DNA from: a virus
Strand: one strand, 5' to 3'
DNA length: 44,936 nucleotides
Virus record (IMG/VR): IMGVR_UViG_3300017751_000039
Coordinates: 1 to 44,936 of that record
Part shown: positions 20,901 to 27,900 of the stretch, piece by piece
Position numbering within the stretch: the first letter of the stretch is position 1
How the letters are laid out: each line of letters opens with the position of its first letter
The notes under the pieces: model-generated
Told to the model about the DNA's origin: nothing
The model's input: only the letters and a program-made list of their open reading frames with translations
The model's database searches: none
Translations under genes and position numbers: made by a program

Positions 20901-21152
20901 GGAACTATTCAACCACAAATTAAAAAAGTAAACTTTGGACAACAATCATTTAGACCTCTTGATTTTTTCTTAGTAAGAAGGTACGTGGAAGATGCAAGTT
21001 CTCTTATTACATTCCAACAATACCCTTACGGTAATCCACCTATAAGTGCATCCTCAACAGGGTTTATTGCACCGGAGTACCCAACATCAAACCTAAAAAC
21101 TAACCCAGATGAACTATTATCTGACTTAGTTGATAAAAAACTAATAGAGTAA
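11961..21152 (+). CDS. Giant baseplate/tail protein (3,063 aa), tail-protein-I-like and LamG-like regions
   Basis: The second-largest gene of the window encodes an Asn/Ser/Thr-rich, mainly beta protein. Residues about 450-600 contain KRIYHNLPYLLKTKGTVAGL and LITSYGIPDTIL, resembling the core of phage tail protein I. Residues about 625-810 form a LamG/concanavalin-like sandwich (AIQFRFKTNGIPS, later WDGDWWSVQINRKDGKFEL and SLQEVRYFTEPL). Residues about 993-1040 are helical (DFVRLIKFFDNSLFKMIEDFTP). The later two thirds alternate beta domains, a Gly-rich linker near residue 1810 and a conserved-looking block around 2315-2500 (LDCQPLLNN, QDVDYNFGTVIP). It follows gp6 where T4 has gp7 (1,032 residues) and may be a wedge protein fused to adhesin-like domains. 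There is no internal stop or frameshift. Short reverse ORFs at 15761 and 18395 are shadows. Confidence 0.7.
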   Translation: MEKNIVINTVDPQTFEFQDYSTSDETLIANNSLDTAFTASSDYIEAYIYDGNQNRISSQVPYTNYSVTEGDIVLKPSNDLERLGFDMGSYYISYDFYRPRLGSTLNTQYYISEISSDRTEIRLDSTQITNELLISSSLEFIAYRDEAEYFVDFFLNFGNNQQVIANNIELDLEDELNPTVLIKLYEPLPSNFTTKSQCTVVEQISTPQSYNVVFPPLDFTPDDFSYISGPNYSLNIKGESGTPGMDFSYNTLVESDLTSSFNQINSLLTRKEIDININYEDYNDFIYFSSAYTRLQNFYHKVGVIQSASLQLGKITSATTGSEIYSSSQAVFSQTIQDTIKNFDGYEYFLYFNSGSDSSYPKSNSEPPFILYPTGSTEVLEWLGSTDDESPYYGGQSITASNYDEENQNSLYFAIPEYLRSDPQNVKYELFVDMVGQHYDNLWLYTKNITTKFDADNRLDYGIAKDMVADAIRDFGVKLYSNNFNTNDLYTAFLGLTPSGSSFPFPYMTGSIGGAVNTPSGYEYVDSTISASNDIVPLDDVNKRLYKRIYHNLPYLLKTKGTVAGLRALITSYGIPDTILRINEFGGKDRNNSQDWDLKQDFYNVGLNTTSSAFTSSFNLNSDFNADENSPGAIQFRFKTNGIPSASNTPITQSFFYSSTGVGSKIAMALEYNESLLLTGSYSGSTESKYKNYGTLKFWPNETINPGNYASLYLPFWDGDWWSVQINRKDGKFELLSANAIGENLGFTGSDEINADTTKWEAADQMFWLPQTYVLFDSTYYFPFSGSLQEVRYFTEPLSQSVFFDYTMNPYSFEGNNINSAPNQLAFRLPLGTMLKTGSFNTSIHPKVTGSWVTTSSFRNDIASTASFSSAKPTWLKNIEDVYPDQSPSGMRNRVTDKIQTEALILPEGDTLSGYESIQQTSYVSESFTPSINYLEVAFSPQDQINDDITGQLGYFNIGEYIGDPRLISSSDRTYPDLDVLRDAYFEKYITNYDVTDFVRLIKFFDNSLFKMIEDFTPARTSLSSGVVIKQHLLERNRQRPAQVTSSFHNYSGSVRNLPKNYSLGSNDYPQYSDSGSAIYKFSGGTGGGFEPFNGLQTYPSGTLNLGPDNRYFVTQSWNEAWESISGSAPIDRTDQREFYNGEFSGSNIEVGLNDICSAYFKVSMTEYRYIPVFWSADGNNNTNTISEQDFLDPSNQPPSGFVWFWNNGQTLSTNSDGVVTYIKMSLETYNGYNIASFIQGVEFIIFSFSNATDFNGNILTERNATYYIESVAIQPADLSPNANSVGAALAFTVPEISSTAVSSADSAFFDFNFSASGDFIWYATDDTSTDPDVVINTGISSSIPQGYFPLPGSPLVNKNYPTESFFRGWASSNFYQNGTFISSTGILSDVLDNFNTGSHEIDNTDTTLQSGTDPASNYPWFMNAHLDQQGSSWIQIPSESFLDYSNIPDSSVGPVATNNYFNIAWTSQSSAQGVNYYYNASNNAIYISGSQFQNDLKTPGALYSSSLVAQIISQGTNLPGGYTPPGQTSLTIPISNDNELWVYQGENSGFTAGGEWQNAAPDANAWRYNRYIHRPFKIYYLTETGSGAPSEPYLEYDPMVYSGSPIISLTGPPPYYDDVRRKFATMLGTQGNIPNTLTYQKPLNATETFPSVTQTSGSFQIYSELRQVRPFIFTTYQTKLNIPGAIGPAIGSGSAISISQSDGTPFATLRMYQNEQASVPPPTPTGNSYDVTCNDFICQLYYTDEDGVLTGPISMLNNQTVAICADASLNQSQVISPISFGSFSIVLDVNNTNGACSAVITNPLGGGGGGFNLLGGTYVNQHPYFYDLTTNNGETVQNSTALGFGQDPILFGELYDGENTSSLSLLTGTQPAGDQTLPDIIFPRGDYIFTMSDFDTGRFTNGRTEFGLWTRFGDYATYDLENQVGSGHNPITIDYKDTNNTSQTIDVYQFAAVSFDGVGLSPGADNGGAQNISEDMRFFGFPFGPSYRRINITIGGDYNVRLFRNQNAGNLRIYINNDITTTGQITSADGSSVYSLQSGLLSADTTITLQAGQQLVLSVENPVVGLSVNFSEIYNTSLPNPQIDAVVGSPFPNELTTWNNPYVVTGSVSNRYVGGVPIPAGFATKIIDAYVVYSQSATSSLDGAYIFDVTPQFGTLSMTASVFVQAFDASAPTSALYGNAEYGTDEYGGSGISPAAGGTWTTASLIIYSGSANNFPNEMPELGGDIMYITSSYSTAHGNGKRITLQENILPAQLDYNTVLKMALLVSSGSNNAAVVQKGLIVTEYSMSFSSSIPPNVDPSIPTVFSDDSNFNLALDCQPLLNNYSEGRKNDRLQDVDYNFGTVIPSNWQQIIDFSASRASVPESNYTKFSSANPRYFGTRTNSAKINSWTPGDSGGYGKLPNIEISRGFLAYFKNTTDLYPLLNNTTQYNIQYLIGQDGAATQPKLSDITLYNVQGTFDSYPEISKGTVALNQNTDNTILNPLNGLVEFKKVTQKPVPIIYTQKSNLFPITSSFDTATGLPDEFCEGLDLIGDEPVDPTIVPTFANYGFLAESEEVGVQGINFTDEFNSTVKNPNGNVSPNVTASFVDGSTTYQVYDTATGIIRIPNDDDYPVGNAGNGNSTSQPYTLEMKVGIDTSPLTYAVQTSNESKSGNYNTSVQLGSMNIKFQRTNTQGPSSTSFNTFAPSNVKVELVTYILQSDGNLLTNTINYSQVAPAYITGTSGTGGVTVNWNADVIDGLLANQGITAQAVQLGGTIQKQRWYVSCTVPSSTIRQGRNFRAIGTGNMIVLTSGQRNVALDPVFFPTGQGGGFEVRMALNGAQSNPVTAAVAPFWIFKEDGSGNKITNTLIMSSSQMNKAYGRGFIQKDLIYTSSFNKDFPDGIEPGFAQFPTIQTAWNVQPYDEIRFMGKEEETYSITSIITPSQQQNSSYIQDGVGMLEVVLDRDIHPSNDIVFESTPGGIGTSLDVKATASLYSGDEEGTIQPQIKKVNFGQQSFRPLDFFLVRRYVEDASSLITFQQYPYGNPPISASSTGFIAPEYPTSNLKTNPDELLSDLVDKKLIE

Positions 21153-21154
21153 CA

Positions 21155-21163
21155 TATTTATAA
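21155..21163 (+). promoter_or_regulatory. Late-promoter-like motif, distal copy
   Basis: TATTTATAA sits three bases after the stop of the giant tail gene and 40 bases before the ATG at 21195. It is one of two copies in the same 42-base gap, the only gap with a pair. Confidence 0.4.
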
Positions 21164-21173
21164 CATATAATAA

Positions 21174-21182
21174 TATTTATAT
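21174..21182 (+). promoter_or_regulatory. Late-promoter-like motif, proximal copy
   Basis: TATTTATAT begins 21 bases before the ATG at 21195, the usual spacing for this motif. It differs from the common form at the last base. Confidence 0.5.
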
Positions 21183-21194
21183 CAAAAAAACAAA

Positions 21195-21869
21195 ATGGGA
21201 TATTTAAATAACGCAATAATTACAGTAGATGCTATTTTAACTACTAAAGGTAGAGAAGCAATGGCATCCAATGATGGTTCTTTTCAAATCACTCAATTTG
21301 CATTAGCCGATGATGAAATAGATTATACACTTTTTAATCCAACACATCCCTCAGGTTCAGCATATTATGGTGAAGCAATAGTAAATCAACCATTATTAGA
21401 GGCTTTCCCGTTAGAAAGCCAAATAATGAAGTATAAACTTACAACACTACCTAGAGGTACAGCAAAAATGCCAATATTAAATCTTGGTTATGCCGCTATT
21501 ACTTTACAACAAGGAGCACAATTAGCTATTACTCCTCAAACTTTGAATTATTTAGGTAATGATCAAACCTTTGAAACTAGTGGGTATTCTGCTACTATTG
21601 CAGATGTAAGAACTTTAGCTTCTTTTGAAGGATTAGGAATCCAAAACGCAGCTACAACAAATGCAAATGCAAATGCAACAACTACTGTTGGAACTAATGT
21701 ATCATCAACTGTAACAGGAACACAAATAAATTTAAGAGCAACAACAATTAATACTTTATTTGGAACAAATTCAACTTTAGTAACAACATTAACTGTAATT
21801 GGATTAGATAGTGGTGCAAGATTAACAATCCCAGTAACAATAACAAAACAATCATCCTTAACAGCATAA
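21195..21869 (+). CDS. Structural (tail/fibre-region) protein (224 aa)
   Basis: This 224-residue protein begins MGYLNNAIITVDAILTTKGRE and continues with GSFQITQFALADDEIDY, a signature seen in structural proteins of T4-like marine phages. The rest is beta-rich, ending in a Thr/Ala/Asn low-complexity stretch (residues about 150-175) and a small C-terminal beta domain. It heads a group of four structural genes before the long fibre and is led by two late-type motifs. It may be a fibre-base or baseplate-periphery protein. No T4 equivalent is recognised. Confidence 0.65.
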   Translation: MGYLNNAIITVDAILTTKGREAMASNDGSFQITQFALADDEIDYTLFNPTHPSGSAYYGEAIVNQPLLEAFPLESQIMKYKLTTLPRGTAKMPILNLGYAAITLQQGAQLAITPQTLNYLGNDQTFETSGYSATIADVRTLASFEGLGIQNAATTNANANATTTVGTNVSSTVTGTQINLRATTINTLFGTNSTLVTTLTVIGLDSGARLTIPVTITKQSSLTA

Positions 21870-21873
21870 AAAT

Positions 21874-22923
21874 ATGAGCTTTAATAGATTAGACCCAGAA
21901 GATTTTGTAGTAAGTGCCGATGCTGTTTCAGCAACAGTATGGTCACAAAATCAACCCTTTCTTACAACATTTTTTACATCTTCTGCCCAAGAAACAGGAC
22001 AATCCGGAGATTATTACTTAAATATATTAAATACAGCTTCAAGTGAACCTAATTCTGAGGTACAATTTGCAATTGCTTATGCTGATCAAACAGGTGGTGG
22101 TGCTTCATCTTATAATCCTGCAGTAAATAATTATTCTCCTTCAACAACAATATATGGTTCATACAGAACTTTGGTATTAGAAGATGAAAATTCTGAATTT
22201 ATATTTGGTGATGTATCTTCAAGCTTTTTTTATGCTATAAGTATTGATAGAGCTAGATATAAAGAAACTTTATTCCCAGGTTCTTTAAATTTACTATTAT
22301 CTAGTAGTATAGCAGGTTATGATACATTACAATTAACAGATAATTCTCAAGATGTTACTATACCACAATATTTTGGTACAATGAGAGCTTACCAAGTTAT
22401 TAGTGGATCTAATGGTTCAGCTTATAATAAAACTACAGGTATTAATAATAATAATGTAGGATATACAAACCAAAGTGGTTCTTATGGTTTATTCCTTCCA
22501 GATATTTCTACTATTTTATTAAATGCAAATGCCTTAGATATTTCTGATTCTCCTGAAGGTATTAATTTAGGTACTAATAGGACTTTAAATACCGATGCTA
22601 ATAATGCCCAAAAATTATACATACATATGTCTGGGAGTGGGGGATCATCATTTGGTTTAGGTTGCCAAGAAACTATTACATCAGATTATGTATTTGTAAG
22701 AGCAAGAAGTTCAGAAATTAACTACTCAGAAAACCCATCATTTATATCAGGTTCAACTGGAGAAGTAATTTATTCATATTTTATTAATAATCCAACTGTA
22801 TATCCAACAACTGTAGGTTTATATAATGATAATAATGATTTATTAGCAGTAGCTAAGTTATCAAAACCTATACAAAAAGATTTTACAAAAGAAGCTCTAA
22901 TACGAGTAAAACTAGATTTTTAA
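21874..22923 (+). CDS. Tail structural protein, paralogue A
   Basis: This 349-residue beta-rich protein has a conserved N-terminal part (FNRLDPEDFVVSADAVSATVW) and a C-terminal module with EINYSENPSFISGS, then TTVGLYNDNNDLLAVAKL and KPIQKDF. The same C-terminal module occurs in the next gene (EFNFSQNPSIISGS, TTVGMYNEQYELLAVGKL), so the two are paralogues. Its start is four bases after the preceding stop and it ends five bases before the paralogue. Such pairs could form hetero-oligomeric collars or fibre attachment sites. The role is inferred from position only. Confidence 0.65.
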   Translation: MSFNRLDPEDFVVSADAVSATVWSQNQPFLTTFFTSSAQETGQSGDYYLNILNTASSEPNSEVQFAIAYADQTGGGASSYNPAVNNYSPSTTIYGSYRTLVLEDENSEFIFGDVSSSFFYAISIDRARYKETLFPGSLNLLLSSSIAGYDTLQLTDNSQDVTIPQYFGTMRAYQVISGSNGSAYNKTTGINNNNVGYTNQSGSYGLFLPDISTILLNANALDISDSPEGINLGTNRTLNTDANNAQKLYIHMSGSGGSSFGLGCQETITSDYVFVRARSSEINYSENPSFISGSTGEVIYSYFINNPTVYPTTVGLYNDNNDLLAVAKLSKPIQKDFTKEALIRVKLDF

Positions 22924-22928
22924 GATGA

Positions 22929-23891
22929 ATGGCGGCTTTCAAACAATTCAATGCACCCGATATAATTGTATCACCATTAGAAGTAAATAAATCATTTACT
23001 TTTTCTGGTGACTCAGAATTATCAGCTTCAAATGTTGATGTTAATAGATTTTTAGGGGTAAATACAAATTTTACAGCTTCAAACAATCAAGCTACAGGAT
23101 TTAATTCAGGTAGCTTAATTTTATCTCAATCAACAGTATATGATAATATTAAACAATTATATTATTCTAATTATATAACTTCTAGTTTTGGTGATAATGC
23201 CGTAACTGCTAGCGTATTATTAGGTTCTGATGCATCTGGTGATGTGTTAATAGGTGGTGTGGGTTCTAACGGTAGATACTCAAATTATTTACAATCTACA
23301 TTAACTCAATCACGTTTTTTCCCTACAGGTTCAAATGAAGAAATTTTAGTATTTTCAATACCTTCTAAATTATATGGAGATTATATTCAACCAGAATCAT
23401 TTGCATTAACTCTTGGTTATGATAGTACTAATTTCACTGATTTAGCAGAAATTACAGATGATGGAGAAGGCAATTTATTATCTGCTAGTATTAATGTAGG
23501 ACAAATATTTTATCCTCATGGTATTGCTGTAATAACACAACAAGATTTTGATGGAAATAGTTTAGGAAATGCATATTTTAATACAGAAATATCTTGTTCA
23601 TTTTCAAGTTCATATACAATTTATGAAACACAATATAAATGTACTATTAATGAAAGTGAATTTAATTTTTCACAAAACCCAAGTATTATATCAGGAAGTA
23701 TAACAGATAATGCAATAACATCTAGTAATATACCTTATGATTTTGCCACTGGTTCTTATTTTAGTCCCTATGTAACTACTGTTGGTATGTATAACGAACA
23801 ATATGAATTGTTAGCTGTAGGTAAATTAGCACAACCTTTACCTACTTCACAAACAACTGATACAACAATTTTAGTAAATATAGATAGATAA
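22929..23891 (+). CDS. Tail structural protein, paralogue B
   Basis: This 320-residue protein is paralogous to its upstream neighbour. The N terminus is similar in layout (FNAPDIIVSPLEVNKSFTF) and the C terminus has the same NPSIISGS to TTVGMYNEQYELLAVGKLAQP module. The middle is a separate all-beta region of Ser/Asn-rich strands. The stop overlaps the start of the cysteine-rich fibre gene by one base (TAATG), implying linked translation with that fibre. No specific family name is certain. Confidence 0.65.
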   Translation: MAAFKQFNAPDIIVSPLEVNKSFTFSGDSELSASNVDVNRFLGVNTNFTASNNQATGFNSGSLILSQSTVYDNIKQLYYSNYITSSFGDNAVTASVLLGSDASGDVLIGGVGSNGRYSNYLQSTLTQSRFFPTGSNEEILVFSIPSKLYGDYIQPESFALTLGYDSTNFTDLAEITDDGEGNLLSASINVGQIFYPHGIAVITQQDFDGNSLGNAYFNTEISCSFSSSYTIYETQYKCTINESEFNFSQNPSIISGSITDNAITSSNIPYDFATGSYFSPYVTTVGMYNEQYELLAVGKLAQPLPTSQTTDTTILVNIDR

Positions 23892-24964
23892 TGGCATGTA
23901 CACTTTCAAATACAGGAATACAAACGGGTTGTACAATACTTGCTACACAAGTATCACAATCTATAAATGCTTTTACAAAAGCAGAAGCATATGATATATC
24001 AATATCTGGTTCTCTTGTAGTAACGGGTAGTACATTTTTCTCTAGTTCAAATGGAGCAATGTATTTACAAGGTATAGGTCAAAATACTCAAAATCACGTT
24101 TTAACTTATAATTCTAGTAATGGTAATGTAACATTTGCCTCTTGTCAATGTTTTGTATCTCCCCCGGCAACAGGTGCTTATATAACAGGAAGTGGAGAAG
24201 ATATTAGACCAATAGCAGGACAAAATTCTACTAACAATTGCCAAAACTCAGGAATAGGTAGTGGTGCTAATAATAATGTAACTTCTAGTTTTTCTTATAT
24301 TGGAGGAGGTAGATCAAATAATATTTCAAATGCTTCTGATTGTTCTATAATAGGTGGTGGAACATTAAACAATATTATTTCAGCTGATAATTCTAATATA
24401 TTAGGTGGATTCCGAAATACAATTAATAAAAATTCAGGTTATAGTGTAATATTAGGAGGGTCATGTAATGAAATAAATAGATGTGGTAATTCCCATTTAA
24501 TAAATGGGTGTGAGAATGAAATAATGGGTAGTGGAACAACTAATAGTTTTGGTACAATATTAAATGGTTGTTGTAATAAAATATGTGGTAATGCTAGTGG
24601 TTGTTCTTATAATACAATATTAAATGGTGAAGGTAATATTATTGAAAATTCAAAATATTCTGCTATACTAGGGGGGTTAGATAATAAAGTATGTGCACCT
24701 GGGGGTAATATAATTGGAAATGATAATGAAATCCAATTATCACACGATCAATCTGTTATGATAGGTAGTTGTTTAACAAGTTGTGCTGCTTGTACGGTTC
24801 ATGTAAATAATTTAAATGTAGGGTGTACAACACAAATGCAATTAAGAAATCCAATTGGTAGTGGACAAGCAGGAATGTTAGTAGCTTGTGATGCAGGAGG
24901 TGGAGCAGCTGAGTTATATTTTCATAATGGAACAGCATATAAAAAGGTATGCTTAGTACCATAA
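23891..24964 (+). CDS. Short cysteine-rich beta-helical tail fibre
   Basis: This 357-residue fibre has an N-terminal anchor (residues about 15-50, VSQSINAFTKAEAYDISISGSL) that closely matches the start of the following giant fibre. Residues about 115-290 are left-handed beta-helix or YadA-head-like repeats of the form Ile-Gly-Gly-Gly-X-X-Asn-X-Ile, for example SIIGGGTLNNI, VILGGSCNEI and TILNGCCNKI. Many Cys residues recur just before the Asn of a repeat. A closing region (residues 290-357) contains SCAACTVHVNNLNVG, similar to a segment within the giant fibre. It lacks the collagen arm and the S74 chaperone. It is probably a short companion fibre or an anchor plug that shares the attachment site. 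Confidence 0.75.
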   Translation: MACTLSNTGIQTGCTILATQVSQSINAFTKAEAYDISISGSLVVTGSTFFSSSNGAMYLQGIGQNTQNHVLTYNSSNGNVTFASCQCFVSPPATGAYITGSGEDIRPIAGQNSTNNCQNSGIGSGANNNVTSSFSYIGGGRSNNISNASDCSIIGGGTLNNIISADNSNILGGFRNTINKNSGYSVILGGSCNEINRCGNSHLINGCENEIMGSGTTNSFGTILNGCCNKICGNASGCSYNTILNGEGNIIENSKYSAILGGLDNKVCAPGGNIIGNDNEIQLSHDQSVMIGSCLTSCAACTVHVNNLNVGCTTQMQLRNPIGSGQAGMLVACDAGGGAAELYFHNGTAYKKVCLVP

Positions 24965-24979
24965 GAAATAATTTTATAA

Positions 24980-24992
24980 TATTTATAATAAA
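24980..24992 (+). promoter_or_regulatory. Late-promoter-like motif before the giant fibre
   Basis: TATTTATAATAAA begins 18 bases before the ATG at 24998, in the 33-base gap ahead of the longest gene. Confidence 0.55.
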
Positions 24993-24997
24993 ACCTA

Positions 24998-27900
24998 ATG
25001 GCTAAGAAGTTAGAAAATATTTTTAATCCAAATGTTGATGAAATTTCACAAGGTTTTACAATCAACTCTTGGCATGTATCTCAATCTGTAGATGCATTTA
25101 CCGCTGAAGATGCATATGATATATCAATATCAGGATCTTTAAATATAACAGGATCATCTACGTTATCAGGAAGTGTAGTAATTGATACTTTACCTGATGC
25201 TTCATCAGGATATGAAGTAGTAGTAGTAGATTCTTCAACAAAACAATTAAAAAAGGCATCAGCTATAAGTGCTGGTTCATCAGGCACTTCAGGTACTTCA
25301 GGAACATCTGGTTCATCAGGTACTTCAGGTTCATCAGGATCAAGTGGCTCTTCAGGTACTTCAGGTTCATCAGGTGTAAGTGGTACTTCAGGTACTTCAG
25401 GAGCAGATGGGGATAGATATCAAACAACTTCAACAACTTCAGTAGCAATAGGAACAGGTAATACTTGTATTACAGTAGAAACAGGATTAGCTTATTCAGC
25501 AGGCCAAGAAATGATTATGGCTAATAGTGATACTGCTTTTCAAACAGCTTTAGTAGTATCATATGATGAAGTAACAGGGGTACTCTGTTTTGGTAGTTTA
25601 ATAGAACAAGTAGGCTCAGGTACATATACATCATGGGAAGTAAACCTATCAGGTAATGTAGCAGGTTCAAGTGGTACATCAGGTACTAGTGGTTCTTCAG
25701 GAACATCAGGTGCTGATGGTAATGATGGTTCATCAGGTACTTCAGGTACTAATGGAACTTCAGGAACAAATGGAACTTCGGGAACAAATGGTTCATCTGG
25801 TACTAGTGGTACTTCAGATAGATATTCAACAACCTCAAGTACTTCATTTACATTAGGAGGAAATGGTACAATAACAGTAGAAACTGGTTTAGCTTATACT
25901 CCTGCTCAATCTATAATCATAGTTTATGATGTAAACAACTTCCAAGAATGTGAAGTTACATCTTATGATAGTTCTACAGGTGAATTAGTATTCCAATCTC
26001 CAACCAGAACAGTAGGTTCAGGAACTTATACAAGTTGGACAGTTAATTTAGATGGTGCTTCAGGTGGAGATGGTTCATCTGGTTCATCAGGTTCAAGTGG
26101 AACATCTGGAACAAGTGGAATTTCAGGTTCAAGTGGTACATCAGGAACTTCAGGTTCTTCAGGATCATCTGGTGTTAGTGGAACTTCAGGTTCATCAGGA
26201 ACAAGTGGAACAAGTGGTACATCAGGAACCTCAGGAACTTCAGGTACATCTGGTTCAAGTGGAACATCAGGTTCAAGTGGTTCAAGTGGAACAAGTGGAA
26301 CTTCAGGTACAGATGGTACATCAGGAACAAGTGGTTCAAGTGGAACTTCAGGTTCTTCAGGAACTTCAGGTTCTTCAGGAACATCAGGAACATCTGGTAC
26401 AGATGGAACAAGTGGAACAGATGGTTCTTCAGGCACATCCGGAACAAGTGGAACAGATGGTTCTTCAGGCACATCAGGAACTAGTGGTTCAAGCGGAACC
26501 TCTGGTACTTCAGGAACTTCTGGTACTTCAGGCACCTCAGGAACTTCAGGTACAGATGGGACAAGTGGTTCATCAGGAACATCAGGCACATCAGGAACTT
26601 CAGGTACAGATGGTTCTTCAGGAACAAGTGGAACTAGTGGGACTAGTGGAACCTCAGGAACATCAGGAACCTCAGGTACCTCTGGTTCAAGTGGGACATC
26701 AGGTTCATCAGGAACTAGTGGAACAGATGGTACTTCAGGAACAGATGGTTCATCAGGAACATCTGGAAGTTCAGGAACTTCAGGTACAGATGGTACAGAT
26801 GGTTCAAGTGGTACAAGTGGAACAAGTGGCTCAAATGGTACAGATGGCTCATCAGGAACAAGTGGAACAAGCGGTTCATCAGGAACTTCTGGAACAAGTG
26901 GAACAAGCGGTTCATCAGGAACTTCTGGTACCTCTGGTTCCTCAGGAACTTCAGGTACATCAGGAACTTCAGGTTCAGATGGTACAGATGGCACTTCAGG
27001 AACTTCAGGTTCTTCAGGTACATCAGGTACATCGGGAACAAGTGGTTCCTCAGGAACAAGCGGATCTTCAGGAACATCAGGAACAAGCGGAGAATCAGAT
27101 AAATATGCTACAACTTCAAGTACTTCTTTTACTTTAGGTAATAGTGGTACAATAACTGTTGATACAGGTCTTGCATATACCCCTGCTCAATCCATAATCA
27201 TAGTTTATGATGTAAATAATTTCCAAGAATGTGAAGTAATAACTTATGATGATACTAATGGTGAATTAGTATTTGGAAGTCCTACTAGAACAGTAGGTTC
27301 AGGAACTTATACAAGTTGGACAGTTAATTTAGATGGTGCTAGTGGTGGAGATGGTTCTTCAGGAACATCTGGGACTTCAGGAACTTCAGGTTCAAGTGGT
27401 ACAAGTGGTACATCAGGAACAAGTGGTACAAGCGGTTCTTCAGGAACAAGTGGTACAAGCGGTTCTTCAGGTACATCAGGTTCATCAGGAACTAGTGGTA
27501 CAGATGGTACTTCAGGTACAGATGGTTCAAGTGGAACATCAGGTACTACAGGTACTGCAGGTACAGATGGTTCAAGTGGAACATCAGGAACAAGCGGAAC
27601 TTCAGGTTCAAGTGGTACAAGTGGAACTAGTGGAACAGATGGTAGTTCAGGAACTTCTGGAACATCAGGTACTTCAGGTACAGATGGTAGTTCAGGAACA
27701 AGCGGAACTTCAGGTTCGAGTGGTACAAGCGGAACTTCAGGAACAGATGGTACAGATGGTAGTTCAGGAACTAGTGGAACTAGTGGAACAAGTGGTACTT
27801 CAGGAACTTCTGGTACATCAGGTGAAGTAGGAGATGATGGTTCTTCTGGTACATCAGGAACAAGTGGTTCAGATGGTTCTTCAGGTACAAGTGGTACTAG

